A stretch of DNA of 52,265 nucleotides from Selenomonadaceae bacterium (GTDB lineage Bacteria > Bacillota > Negativicutes > Selenomonadales > Selenomonadaceae), in NCBI GenBank assembly GCA_017475745.1, contig JAFVEZ010000024.1, positions 1-52,265 on the forward strand, read 5' to 3'. The first letter of the stretch is position 1. Each line of letters starts with the position of its first letter. The translations under genes and the position numbers were made by a program. The notes beneath the pieces were generated by a model. The model did not search any database. It saw only the letters and a program-made list of their open reading frames with translations, and was not told where the DNA came from. Below are positions 1 to 7,973 of the stretch, one piece after another.

Positions 1-75
1 CAAGCAAAATGTCAAGAAACTCACGCCGATTAAAGTTATCAGCATTTGCAGCAGCCTATTTCCTAATTGTTTCAA
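1..75 (-). CDS. NikB/DppB-family ABC transporter permease, N-terminal fragment
   Basis: Only the first 25 codons lie in the window. Read from a TTG start at 75, they encode K-Q-L-G-N-R-L-L-Q followed by a hydrophobic stretch containing GVSFLTF. That matches the start of inner-membrane permeases of the nickel/dipeptide/oligopeptide ABC class, where RRLLQxxPxLxGVSFLTF begins the first membrane helix. A GGTGGTGAT ribosome binding site lies 5 nt upstream of the TTG and supports this start. A cobalamin riboswitch and two terminators precede it, so cobalt (or nickel) import under B12 control is the likely role. The substrate is inferred from the riboswitch; the family call rests on a short fragment. 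Confidence 0.7.
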   Translation of the reverse strand, partial: MKQLGNRLLQMLITLIGVSFLTFCL

Positions 76-90
76 CGATTATCACCACCA

Positions 91-120
91 ATAAAAAATC
101 CTCACAGCAAATGTGAGGAC
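91..120 (-). terminator. intrinsic terminator between riboswitch and permease start
   Basis: On the minus strand the stem TCCTCACA / TGTGAGGA (loop TTTGC) is followed by TTTTTTAT. It lies 16 nt before the permease ribosome binding site. It is the second of two tandem terminator-like hairpins downstream of the cobalamin riboswitch and is probably part of its expression platform. Confidence 0.7.
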
Positions 121-125
121 AAATT

Positions 126-145
126 AAAAATCCGGCTTTTACCGG
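126..145 (-). terminator. short terminator-like hairpin downstream of riboswitch
   Basis: On the minus strand TCCGG-TAAAAG-CCGGA is followed directly by five T residues. It is short but has classical intrinsic-terminator form and is the first hairpin after the cobalamin riboswitch aptamer. Confidence 0.55.
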
Positions 146-209
146 AAATTTAGGCAATAAAACAATGCCAAAATCCCCATCCCCATCACTCGCAGGTCAA
201 ACGGTGATT

Positions 210-400
210 GTCAATCAGGCAATTCTCCTGGCTCCAGGTCATAGCTTTTCTGCGCCTTCTCAGACTTTTCAAGTCCAATGACATAAATGCAGAGTCGCTC
301 GCTGATACAGTGGCGGGACCGCTCCGGCTTTTTTAGTTGATTCACAACCAAATTACCAAATTCCTTATTAAGTCTTTCGACACCTGATCCAATCAGTATT
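210..400 (-). promoter_or_regulatory. cobalamin (B12) riboswitch
   Basis: Read on the minus strand, the conserved B12-box elements appear in order. These are AGGTG near 386, a GGAA element near 362, an AATC-type element near 340, then GAGCGGTCCCGCCACTGTAT (about 303-322) and the 3' box GAGCCAGGAGAATTGCC near 219-235. The CCCGCCACTGTA and AGCCAGGAGAnnTGCC boxes are the signature of the class. The RNA reads toward the permease at 1-75, so adenosylcobalamin probably represses that gene. The exact 5' boundary is approximate. Confidence 0.88.
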
Positions 401-509
401 CAATTTTCTTATTTATGATAAGATAATTCAACGTTTATGTCAATATTTTATAACATTGCTATCAAAAAATTTTTTCTAGGTGTTAGTTTTCATCAAAGCA
501 ACATATCGT

Positions 510-537
510 TTGATTTTTAATCAATTCATGATATAAT
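510..537 (+). promoter_or_regulatory. sigma-A-type promoter for the Ter-like metabolite module
   Basis: A -35 TTGATT (510-515) is separated by 16 nt from a perfect -10 TATAAT (532-537). A transcript would start near 544, about 24 nt before the ATG at 568. The rest of 400-510 is AT-rich and shows nothing else. Confidence 0.7.
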
Positions 538-567
538 AAATAAATTCAAATTGAAAGTGAGATTTTA

Positions 568-1572
568 ATGATTGAGTTAAATAAAAATGCCTTACAATAC
601 ATGGTTGGCGGACTTTTGTATATGCCAGCTTTTCAGAAAAATATTATTGAAAAACTTAGAAATGACCCTATTGATTGTTTAACTTCTATAGCTTTTTGTC
701 TTGAGGATTCAATTCGTGATGAAGCATTGGAAGAAGCTGAAGAAACTTTAAAATATATATTGCAAGAATTAACCTCTGTAGAAAATAAAAAAAATCCATT
801 ACGAAGAAATTTGCTAAATGGCATAAAATTACCTTTGATATTTGTTAGAGTGCGCTCACCTGAGCATTTGATATCTGTTCATGAAAAATTATCTGACCTC
901 ACCAATATAATGACAGGTTATATATTTCCTAAATTCGACTTGAACAATGCAGAAAATTATGCTGCTATTATCTATGAAATAAATCGCAATCGTAAAAAAA
1001 CACTCTATACTATGCCTATCTTGGAGACTGAGATGATTGCTGATAATTCTTCTCGTAATGAAGCTCTAATCAGGATAAAAAAAGTACTAGACATCATCAA
1101 AGATTATGTTTTAAATGTACGAGTTGGTGTCAACGATCTCGGCAATCTTTATGGCTTGAGACGTGATATTAATCATACAGTCTACGATATTGGTATTGTT
1201 CGTGATATTTTGATTAATATCCTCAATGTCTTTGCTAAAGAGTATGTTGTTGCTGGTTCTGTTTGGAATTACTTTGACAATGGCAAAGGCAATCTTTGGG
1301 CCGAAGGATTAAAACAAGAATTAATACTAGATAGAATAAATGGTTTTATTGGTAAGTCTGCTATTCACCCATCACAACTTTCTTATATCTTCGACAGTTT
1401 AAAAGTAACTCAAGATGATATTGACGATGCTAACCAAATTTTAAATTGGCAGTCTGATTCTCATGGTGTAGCTAAAGTTTCTGGAAGAATGAATGAGTTA
1501 AAATGTCATTTCAAATGGGCTGAACGAATTAAAATTTTAAGTGAAATTTATGGGGTTAAAAATGATTTATAA
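568..1572 (+). CDS. CitE-like / HpcH-HpaI-type C-C bond lyase of the Ter-associated module
   Basis: This 334-residue protein resembles the TIM-barrel citrate-lyase beta / HpcH-HpaI superfamily, in the branch named C-C_Bond_Lyase (Ter-associated). Visible marks are FCLEDSIRDEA (residues about 43-53, acidic loop), a conserved Arg in FVRVRSP, PILETE as metal-ligand loop, a RVGVNDLGN segment and the late GKSAIHPSQ signature. It is the first gene of a four-gene unit, with an AAGTGAG site before its ATG. Its stop overlaps the start of the next gene. It presumably forms or breaks a C-C bond on a sugar-phosphate or nucleoside-like intermediate; the substrate is unknown. The gene is clearly more AT-rich than the housekeeping genes nearby. 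Confidence 0.8.
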   Translation: MIELNKNALQYMVGGLLYMPAFQKNIIEKLRNDPIDCLTSIAFCLEDSIRDEALEEAEETLKYILQELTSVENKKNPLRRNLLNGIKLPLIFVRVRSPEHLISVHEKLSDLTNIMTGYIFPKFDLNNAENYAAIIYEINRNRKKTLYTMPILETEMIADNSSRNEALIRIKKVLDIIKDYVLNVRVGVNDLGNLYGLRRDINHTVYDIGIVRDILINILNVFAKEYVVAGSVWNYFDNGKGNLWAEGLKQELILDRINGFIGKSAIHPSQLSYIFDSLKVTQDDIDDANQILNWQSDSHGVAKVSGRMNELKCHFKWAERIKILSEIYGVKNDL

Positions 1573-2686
1573 AATTAATGATGTCTTGAGAATAGCCAAA
1601 CGTCACAACAACAATAAACGCTCATATCTATTAGTCAATCCTTTGCAGGGCAAGCATATACCTGTAAGTTCAACTTCTGCTTTAAATATGATGAAGACTT
1701 TGGGTGATAAAGTTGCTTCAAAATATCCTGATACCAAACTTGTAATTGGATTTGCTGAGACTGCCACTGCCATTGGTGCTATGGTTGCAGCTTCTTTATC
1801 AGAAGATTGTATTTACATTCATACCACGCGTGAACAATTCTCAAACAACTATCATTTTATTGATTTTCTTGAAGAACATAGCCACGCTCCAGAGCAAAGA
1901 TTATACTGTGATAAACTAAATGAATGGTTACAACATACTTCAACTGTAGTATTTGTTGATGATGAGCTATCTACTGGTAAAACTCTTCGAAACATCATTC
2001 GTCAGTTAAAATCTGAATATCCTATTATAAATAATAAAAAACTTGTAGTTGTCTCTATTATTAATCGTCTTTCTTCTGAAAATGAAGATTTGCTTCAGTC
2101 TGATGGAATTGATTGTGAATATTTAATTAAACTTCCAACGAGAAACTTTGATGTATCTGATATAATTACACAAGCCCCAAAGGTTCTAAACTCATTAACT
2201 GAGTCTATTGAAAACAAAATTCTATTTAATATGACAACTTCTTTGCCAAATCCACGTTTAGGTGTTCAAATTCAAAACTATATCTCAGGACTGAAACTAC
2301 TCGGCAGTAAAATTTTAAACCTTGTTGAGGATAGCGATTCTATTCTAGTTTTAGGTACAGAGGAATGTATGCTTCCTGCCATCATCACTGGTAAAATTTT
2401 AGAAGACAAAGGTTACAAGGTTTTAACTCATTCCTCTACTAGAAGTCCAATCGGTATCACTCAACAAAATGACTATCCAATTACTGAAGGTTACCAACTT
2501 CGCAGCTTTTATGATGTCAACAGAATTACTTACATTTATAATCTGAAATATTATGATTTAATCCTTGTTATTTCCGATGTAGGGTATTGGCATACGGAAT
2601 CAGTTAATTCTTTACTTACTGCTCTTAGTGTTCACGGCTATGGGAAAGTTATCTTTGTTGGTGGTAATGATGTTCAGCACTTATAA
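1562..2686 (+). CDS. phosphoribosyltransferase with C-terminal TRSP domain
   Basis: The N-terminal half carries a PRPP-binding loop of orotate-PRTase type, VDDELSTGKT at about residues 132-141, after a GFAETATAIG segment. The C-terminal part contains the literal THSSTRSPIG motif that names the TRSP domain (TRSP near residues 293-296). This PRTase_2 plus TRSP architecture is typical of operons linked to Ter stress proteins, where it is thought to build a nucleoside-like metabolite. The start was placed at ATG 1562 because GGGG lies 7 nt upstream. A GTG at 1541 has no ribosome binding site. It overlaps the preceding gene by 11 nt, which suggests translational coupling. Confidence 0.8.
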   Translation: MIYKINDVLRIAKRHNNNKRSYLLVNPLQGKHIPVSSTSALNMMKTLGDKVASKYPDTKLVIGFAETATAIGAMVAASLSEDCIYIHTTREQFSNNYHFIDFLEEHSHAPEQRLYCDKLNEWLQHTSTVVFVDDELSTGKTLRNIIRQLKSEYPIINNKKLVVVSIINRLSSENEDLLQSDGIDCEYLIKLPTRNFDVSDIITQAPKVLNSLTESIENKILFNMTTSLPNPRLGVQIQNYISGLKLLGSKILNLVEDSDSILVLGTEECMLPAIITGKILEDKGYKVLTHSSTRSPIGITQQNDYPITEGYQLRSFYDVNRITYIYNLKYYDLILVISDVGYWHTESVNSLLTALSVHGYGKVIFVGGNDVQHL

Positions 2687-3722
2687 TCTTGAAGATGTGA
2701 CTATTTTATTAAAAGACATAAGCGGACTCGTCAAACCTCAAAGTACAGAAGTACGAGAAAGATTAATCCAATCGGGCAGACATTATTCTGAAATGTTACC
2801 TATTGAGTACGAGCCTTCACCTGCATATTTAAAGACCTATTACATTGCACTTGAAAGATATTCAGCAATAACTGCTGAGGCTGTCGGTAACGTAGCTGAT
2901 TGGATTTACTCTGATAAAGGCAAAGATGTTGTGCTTGTATCTTTAGCCCGTGCTGGTACTTCTATTGGTATTCTGATTAAGCACTATATTGAACAGAAAT
3001 ATCACTGCAAAATCAAGCATTATACTATATCCATCATTCGTGGTATTGGCATTGACAAAAATGCTATGAATTATATTTTAAAGCGTCATGAGCCTCAGTC
3101 CATACAATTTGTTGATGGCTGGACTGGTAAAGGTGCTATTCAAAATCAGTTGGTTGAAGCCATGAAAGATTATCCTGTTGTTGATTCTGGGCTTGCTGTA
3201 CTTTCTGATCCTGCTCACATTGCTGATAAGTACGGCACTCACGAGGATTTTCTTATTGCCAGTTCTTGTTTAAATTCTATTGTTTCTGGACTATTGAGTA
3301 GAACATTCCTTCGTAATGATATCATAGACAAAGATGATTTTCACGGTGCTGCATTTTACTCTAACTTGAAAGATAAAGATTTAACTTATCAGTTCATCAA
3401 TGCCATTGAGAGTAAGTTCAATTTTTTAAAAATATATAAAAATAAAACCGCTGTCAAAGATAACAGTGGTCTTGATGAAGTATTTAAAATTGCTGATGAA
3501 TTTCATATTTGTGATATAAATCTGATTAAACCTAGCATTGGCGAAGCTACTCGTGTACTTTTACGCAGACTGCCATGGAAGATTCTTGTTCATAGTCTCT
3601 CCGATGAAGAACACTTGGGACATCTCTATCAACTTGCAAAGGAGAAGAAAGTTGAGCTAATTGAGTACCAACTACAAAATTATAAAGCCTGTGGTCTCAT
3701 TCGCTCGCTTGCTGACACATGA
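2670..3722 (+). CDS. phosphoribosyltransferase with C-terminal PELOTA RNA-binding-like domain
   Basis: This protein of about 350 residues has a PRTase_1-type core with VSLARAGTSIGIL, a conserved RGIGIDKNAM segment and IQFVDGWTGKGAI. It ends with a PELOTA-like domain (KILVHSLSDEEHLGHL, then VELIEYQLQNYKACGLI). Both domains belong to the Ter-associated metabolite module. In-frame ATGs at 2667 and 2670 follow GGTGG at 2660-2664. The second has better spacing and overlaps the upstream gene by 17 nt. The stop overlaps the HAD gene start, so all four genes are tightly packed. The substrate base or nucleoside is unknown. Confidence 0.8.
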   Translation: MFSTYNLEDVTILLKDISGLVKPQSTEVRERLIQSGRHYSEMLPIEYEPSPAYLKTYYIALERYSAITAEAVGNVADWIYSDKGKDVVLVSLARAGTSIGILIKHYIEQKYHCKIKHYTISIIRGIGIDKNAMNYILKRHEPQSIQFVDGWTGKGAIQNQLVEAMKDYPVVDSGLAVLSDPAHIADKYGTHEDFLIASSCLNSIVSGLLSRTFLRNDIIDKDDFHGAAFYSNLKDKDLTYQFINAIESKFNFLKIYKNKTAVKDNSGLDEVFKIADEFHICDINLIKPSIGEATRVLLRRLPWKILVHSLSDEEHLGHLYQLAKEKKVELIEYQLQNYKACGLIRSLADT

Positions 3723-4426
3723 TTAATTATTTGTTTGCTTGTGACTTAGATAATACTTTGATTCATTCCTACAAACACAGAACTGACGATGATATTTGCA
3801 TCGAGATTTACAACGGTCGAGAGCAAAGTTTCATTTCAAGTCGTGCTGTTGAATTATTGAAAGAAGTTGTCAAAAAAGTTTTATTCATTCCTGTTACCAC
3901 TCGCTCTATTGAACAATATCAGAGGATTCAATGGATAGAAGGCACTAAACCTGAATATGCTGTTGTTTCTAATGGTGCCAATCTTATTCACAATGATGAT
4001 ATTGATTTTGAATGGAAATCCTACTTCTTTAATGAACACATTCAACCTTATACAGATGAACTTAATCAACAACAAATTCTGTTATCACAAAATCCTAATT
4101 TCACTATCTGCCGAGTTGTTGACGACAGTTTTCTATTTTTGAAATGCTCTGATACTTTAGATGTAGATAGAATATCAAGCGAAATTCAAAAGCAGACTAA
4201 TCTAACAACACAATATTCTGGTCGTAAAATTTATTTGTTTCCACCATCATTAAACAAAGGTGAAGCTCTCTTCCAACTAAAGAAATTGTTTAATCCAGAA
4301 AAGGTATTCTGTGCTGGCGATAGTGTTATTGATTTACCTATGTTAATTCTTTCTGATATATCATTTATTCCAATTACTTTGACCAATTATTTAAATCATA
4401 ACCATAGACTTTTCATTCAAGTTTAA
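3719..4426 (+). CDS. HAD-superfamily phosphatase of the Ter-like module
   Basis: The protein has 235 residues with HAD motif I DLDNT (D9, D11), motif II threonine in PVTTRS, a lysine in NKGEALFQLKKL and motif IV GDSVIDLPML near the C terminus. A long cap domain between motifs II and III fits a Cof-like or sucrose-phosphatase-like member. It overlaps the PELOTA-PRTase gene by 4 nt and ends the unit, just before a strong terminator. It probably dephosphorylates the product of the module. This HAD, two PRTases and a CitE-like lyase are the recurring Ter-associated set; the ATP-grasp gene often seen with them is not present here. Confidence 0.8.
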   Translation: MINYLFACDLDNTLIHSYKHRTDDDICIEIYNGREQSFISSRAVELLKEVVKKVLFIPVTTRSIEQYQRIQWIEGTKPEYAVVSNGANLIHNDDIDFEWKSYFFNEHIQPYTDELNQQQILLSQNPNFTICRVVDDSFLFLKCSDTLDVDRISSEIQKQTNLTTQYSGRKIYLFPPSLNKGEALFQLKKLFNPEKVFCAGDSVIDLPMLILSDISFIPITLTNYLNHNHRLFIQV

Positions 4427-4440
4427 AAGTTTCAATATAA

Positions 4441-4475
4441 AAAGAGTTGCAATTATACATTGTAACTCTCTTTAC
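4441..4475 (+). terminator. terminator closing the Ter-like module
   Basis: AAAGAGTTGCAA pairs with TTGTAACTCTCTTT across a short AT-rich loop and runs into TTTACTTT. The stem is long and U-rich on its 3' side, and may also serve the convergent GNAT gene. Confidence 0.75.
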
Positions 4476-4496
4476 TTTCAAGCTAAAGCATCGTTT

Positions 4497-5057
4497 TTAA
4501 TTTTCCAAATCATTTATATCGAACTCTTTGCCGATTTCCTTGCGAGTTTTATACTCCCTATCCAACATACCGAAGATTATCAAATTCTCATAGACACCAT
4601 CGGTCAGTAATGTCTCACGAATAAGTCCTTCCTTAATCATACCTTCTGACTCGTAAAGATGAATTGCAACTTTATTGTAGTCTTTGCAGTCAAGCCAGGC
4701 ACGATGGAAGCCTTTTACATCAAACGTCCAAGCCTTCAATAGCTTCATTGCCTCATGTCCGTAGCCAAGACCCTTGTGACCTATTATAACATGTGTCCAT
4801 TCCATCTCTTTCGACTCAGTGTCAAGACCTCTTATCATGAAATATCCTGCAGCAGACCTCGTAACCTGTTCTTCAATGATAACGTCTATGGCTTTTGAGT
4901 TGTCGGAGGTTACAATCTCCTTGTGAAAATCCTTGTCAAACGGTACAATAAATTTCAAATTCTCAGGCGCAAATTCCAAAGCTATGATATAATCTAAATC
5001 ATCAACAGTTGCACGTCTCAAGCTAAGTCTCTTTCCTTCAATTAATATATCTGCCAT
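4497..5057 (-). CDS. GNAT-family N-acetyltransferase (RimJ/RimL-like)
   Basis: This 186-residue protein begins M-A-D-I-L-I-E-G-K-R-L-S-L-R-R-A, typical of RimJ/RimL-type acetyltransferases. It has the acetyl-CoA loop GHKGLGYGHEAMKLL and a late LDCKDYNKVAIHLYESEGM segment equivalent to the family's N-x-x-A-hxxYEKxGF motif. The start was set at 5057 because GGGAGCG lies upstream; 17 codons further upstream have no good site. It is transcribed alone from a promoter at 5097-5125. The substrate could be a protein N terminus, an amine or an antibiotic; nothing in the sequence decides. Confidence 0.8.
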   Translation of the reverse strand: MADILIEGKRLSLRRATVDDLDYIIALEFAPENLKFIVPFDKDFHKEIVTSDNSKAIDVIIEEQVTRSAAGYFMIRGLDTESKEMEWTHVIIGHKGLGYGHEAMKLLKAWTFDVKGFHRAWLDCKDYNKVAIHLYESEGMIKEGLIRETLLTDGVYENLIIFGMLDREYKTRKEIGKEFDINDLEN

Positions 5058-5096
5058 ATTGTTCGCTCCCTTGTTACAAGTGTAGTGAATGTTAAT

Positions 5097-5125
5097 AATA
5101 TAACACATTCAACATACAAAAGCAA
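5097..5125 (-). promoter_or_regulatory. promoter of the GNAT gene
   Basis: On the minus strand TTGCTT (5120-5125) and TATATT (5097-5102) are separated by 17 nt, about 40 nt upstream of the GNAT start. Confidence 0.55.
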
Positions 5126-5154
5126 ATAAATTCTATTTATGTGAGGTGAATACT

Positions 5155-6495
5155 TTGTCTGAAGCAATTTCATACCACCAGCAGCAGGAGATTTTGCACG
5201 ACACATTTGCAGAGATCGGCAAGAAAACTGAATTGGTACTGTCGATAGGACAGCTCTTGATGGAGAATGGTGCTGATACTATCAGAATCATTCGCGATAT
5301 GAAGAGAGTTGCGGCGTATATGGGCATAAAAGAAGAGCAATTCAACTTGCATATAATGTACACAACGCTGATGCTCAATATAAGTGATGAAGATCATTCA
5401 TATACCAACTTCCGAAAGTGCCACAAACATGCTGTTGATATGAGGATAATACACGCCGTCAGCAAGTTGACTTGGCGGGCATTGAGAGATCATTACACTC
5501 TTGAGGAGTTTGAAGATAATCTCAAAAATATAGAGCACAGGGCTAAATGCTATCCGGAGTGGCTTGTAGTTTTATCGACAGGTTTTGCTTGCGGCGGTAT
5601 CAGCGCCCTATTTGGCTGTGATACTGCTGCTTTCTTCTATACGACTATCTGTTCTATCCTCGGCAAAGTAGTCCAGATTATTTGCGCCCGAATGGGTATC
5701 AATGCCTATGCTAATGTTGCGTTTGCGGCTTTCACTGCGACAACCGCCGCTTATTTTGCACACTTCCTGCCAACGGCTACACCTTGGCACCCAATCATTG
5801 CAACTACTTTGTTCTTGACGCCTGGAATACCGCTCATAAACTCTATTAGCGATCTTATCAACACTTTGCTGATAAGCGGCGTGGCAAGATCTGTTCACAC
5901 GCTTCTGATTGTTGGTGGTATGACATTTGGTATAGTTTTTGCTATCGGACTGTTGAATGTAGAGACCTTCACAAATCTGCAAACGGCACCCGTAAACAAT
6001 TACTTGATATTTGCATTCGGTTCGGCTATCGGTGCAATCGGTTTTTCAGTGATGTTTAATCTGCCACCGCGCTTACTCTTCGCTGCAGGAATAGGTGGAG
6101 TGATTGCGGTCTGTACAAGGAACTTTTGTATATTTGAGTTACATCTATCAGCGGTAATGGGAACCTTCATTGGCGCGACGTTGGTTGGCGTCATTGCAGT
6201 TAAAGCCATTCATTGGCTACATGCACCGACGCAAGTACTCATTGTTCCGGCTGTCATTCCGCTAATACCAGGTGTTTTGATTTACCGCTTGCTCTTTGCG
6301 ATTATCAACATCAGAGAGCTTAACACGGACGAACTTCTCAACGCAGTACAAAACGGCGTCGACGCAGTTCTTATTATACTTGGAATTGCAATAGGCGCAG
6401 CAATGCCGAGTATCTTTGCTAATCGCGCCTTTGAGCGCCGCAAACGTGAGCAACAGGAACGTCTTTTAAATGAAGCCTACGAGACCGACGATTGA
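5155..6495 (+). CDS. threonine/serine exporter, ThrE family
   Basis: This protein of about 446 residues has a soluble N-terminal region of roughly 130 residues (GQLLMENGADTIRI, typical of DUF1212) followed by about ten hydrophobic segments. Both halves of ThrE are fused in one chain, as in the Corynebacterium exporter; many Firmicutes split them into two genes. It probably exports threonine or serine across the inner membrane by proton antiport. The start is TTG 5155, 5 nt after a GAGGTGA site; the GTG at 5146 lies inside that site. Its 3' end overlaps the convergent recO by 19 nt. Confidence 0.85.
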   Translation: MSEAISYHQQQEILHDTFAEIGKKTELVLSIGQLLMENGADTIRIIRDMKRVAAYMGIKEEQFNLHIMYTTLMLNISDEDHSYTNFRKCHKHAVDMRIIHAVSKLTWRALRDHYTLEEFEDNLKNIEHRAKCYPEWLVVLSTGFACGGISALFGCDTAAFFYTTICSILGKVVQIICARMGINAYANVAFAAFTATTAAYFAHFLPTATPWHPIIATTLFLTPGIPLINSISDLINTLLISGVARSVHTLLIVGGMTFGIVFAIGLLNVETFTNLQTAPVNNYLIFAFGSAIGAIGFSVMFNLPPRLLFAAGIGGVIAVCTRNFCIFELHLSAVMGTFIGATLVGVIAVKAIHWLHAPTQVLIVPAVIPLIPGVLIYRLLFAIINIRELNTDELLNAVQNGVDAVLIILGIAIGAAMPSIFANRAFERRKREQQERLLNEAYETDD

Positions 6496-7112
6496 ATCAT
6501 ATGTAGGAATTTTAACGAGTTCAACGGTGATTCCAAGATTGACTGAGCATATCTATAAAAAGCCTTCTCTGCCTCTTCCAATTCTCCTGACTTTAAAGTG
6601 AATTTTGTGGAGTCCTGCCAATCAAAGTTCATCAGCAACTTAAATAGTTTGTCCATTGACTTTGGATATTCTATAGCGAAGCCAGATAATTGAATGAATT
6701 GACAGGAAGATATTATCGCTGCAATGCGAGGGTTGCGCTTGTCAAAGGCTTTCAAGGCATTGAGCAGGAGATTAAATACCGAGTTGTCGACTTGTCCCAT
6801 TGGTGACATTTTATTGACAAGCTCAAACAAAATGGACGCATACGCCAATTTTGATAAGTTCTCACTAATACTGTAGAAGTTGATTATGTCCGCCTCGTGA
6901 ACTCTGTAGACTGGGGAACTTCTGATAAATTCCAACGAGATGTGATTGAACATCTGCATAGCGCCGGAGAGCGGACTTTTAGCCCTTCGGCAATTATAAG
7001 CGTTGGCTTCGATCTTTCCAAATTCCTTAGTGTAAAATGATACTACTCTGTTGGCATCGCCGAAATCTGTGGTGGCGAGGACAACGGCCTCTGTCTTGCA
7101 AAACTTTTCCAT
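6477..7112 (-). CDS. recO: DNA repair protein RecO
   Basis: The 211-residue product starts with the RecO OB-fold signature (TEAVVLATTDFGDANRVVSFYTKEFGKI) and continues with the helical domain. RecO loads RecA on gapped DNA together with RecR and RecF. At 211 residues it is shorter than the usual 240-260, and the C-terminal CxxC zinc pair of many homologues is missing. It directly follows rsmI, whose stop overlaps the recO start, so the two are probably cotranscribed. Confidence 0.88.
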   Translation of the reverse strand: MEKFCKTEAVVLATTDFGDANRVVSFYTKEFGKIEANAYNCRRAKSPLSGAMQMFNHISLEFIRSSPVYRVHEADIINFYSISENLSKLAYASILFELVNKMSPMGQVDNSVFNLLLNALKAFDKRNPRIAAIISSCQFIQLSGFAIEYPKSMDKLFKLLMNFDWQDSTKFTLKSGELEEAEKAFYRYAQSILESPLNSLKFLHMIQSSVS

Positions 7113-7960
7113 TAACTTTCCTTCGTCAAAATATAATTATAGACCTCACGGCGGCTAATATTCAGCCGTTTGGCAGTCTCACGCATTGCAGTTTTTTTGT
7201 CGAGACCGTCAGCAATGAATTTCTGATAGACTGTCATAATGTCGGAGATTGATTCATCTGCAACGTCGACAATCTCATCATCAGCGCCGTCAACGACAAT
7301 CACAAATTCACCGCGCGGTTCAGTATCTTCAAATTGATTTATCAAATCTTCGAGCTTGCTGCGAATAAATTCTTCATGTATTTTAGTGAGTTCGCGTGCA
7401 AGGATGACTTCACGATTGCCAAAAACTTCCGAAAGATTCTTTAACGTTGTTTTGAGATGGTGAGGTGCTTCATAGAATATCAGCGTTTCCTCATGCGACT
7501 TCAAACGTTCCAATACTTCGCGGCATTTTTTAGGGGTTCTTGGCAGGAATCCGATAAATGTGAATGAGGTTGTGTCCAAACCTGAGCAAATTAATGCAGA
7601 TAATGCGGCATTTGCTCCGGGTATCGGCACGACTTTTATATTGGTCTCAATCGCTAATTTTACTAAATCAGAACCCGGATCGGAGATTGCAGGTAATCCT
7701 GCATCACTCACACAGGCAGCACTCTCACCATTTTTGAGACGTTCAATTATCTGTACACCGGCAATATCTTTATTGTTTTCGTCGTAGCGAATCAGCGGCG
7801 TGTGAATATCGAAGTGTGTCAAGAGTTTGCGGGTGTGTCTGGTGTCCTCTGCAGCAATGAAGTCAACTTCTTTCAGCACCTTGACTGCGCGAAAAGTAAT
7901 GTCCTCAAGATTTCCGATTGGTGTCGCTACAAGATATAATATAGCTTTTAGATTTTCCAT
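7112..7960 (-). CDS. rsmI: 16S rRNA (cytidine1402-2'-O)-methyltransferase RsmI
   Basis: This 282-residue SAM-dependent enzyme of the tetrapyrrole-methylase fold 2'-O-methylates C1402 in the ribosomal P site. The family marks are LYLVATPIGNLEDITFRA at the N terminus, EDTRHTRKLL, SDAGLPAISDPG, a GFLPRTPKKC segment and the C-terminal helix pair TAKRLNISRREVYNYIL. The start at 7960 follows an AAAGGAT site; the frame is open 15 codons further but has no site there. The gene lies 13 nt after the TPR gene and overlaps recO. Confidence 0.93.
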   Translation of the reverse strand: MENLKAILYLVATPIGNLEDITFRAVKVLKEVDFIAAEDTRHTRKLLTHFDIHTPLIRYDENNKDIAGVQIIERLKNGESAACVSDAGLPAISDPGSDLVKLAIETNIKVVPIPGANAALSALICSGLDTTSFTFIGFLPRTPKKCREVLERLKSHEETLIFYEAPHHLKTTLKNLSEVFGNREVILARELTKIHEEFIRSKLEDLINQFEDTEPRGEFVIVVDGADDEIVDVADESISDIMTVYQKFIADGLDKKTAMRETAKRLNISRREVYNYILTKES

Positions 7961-7973
7961 TTTTATATCCTTT

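Noticed and set aside
9..116. Plus-strand frame of 35 codons with one hydrophobic segment at the left edge
   Set aside because: It is antisense to the TTG-started permease and to the terminator hairpin, and has no ribosome binding site. The minus-strand reading explains the sequence better.
568..4426. Tellurite resistance operon
   Set aside because: Only the associated metabolite module is present; no TerB, TerC, TerD or TerZ-like protein is in the window.
5608..5982. Minus-strand frame of 124 codons inside the ThrE gene
   Set aside because: Complement of a membrane protein with clear family features; no start site or domain.
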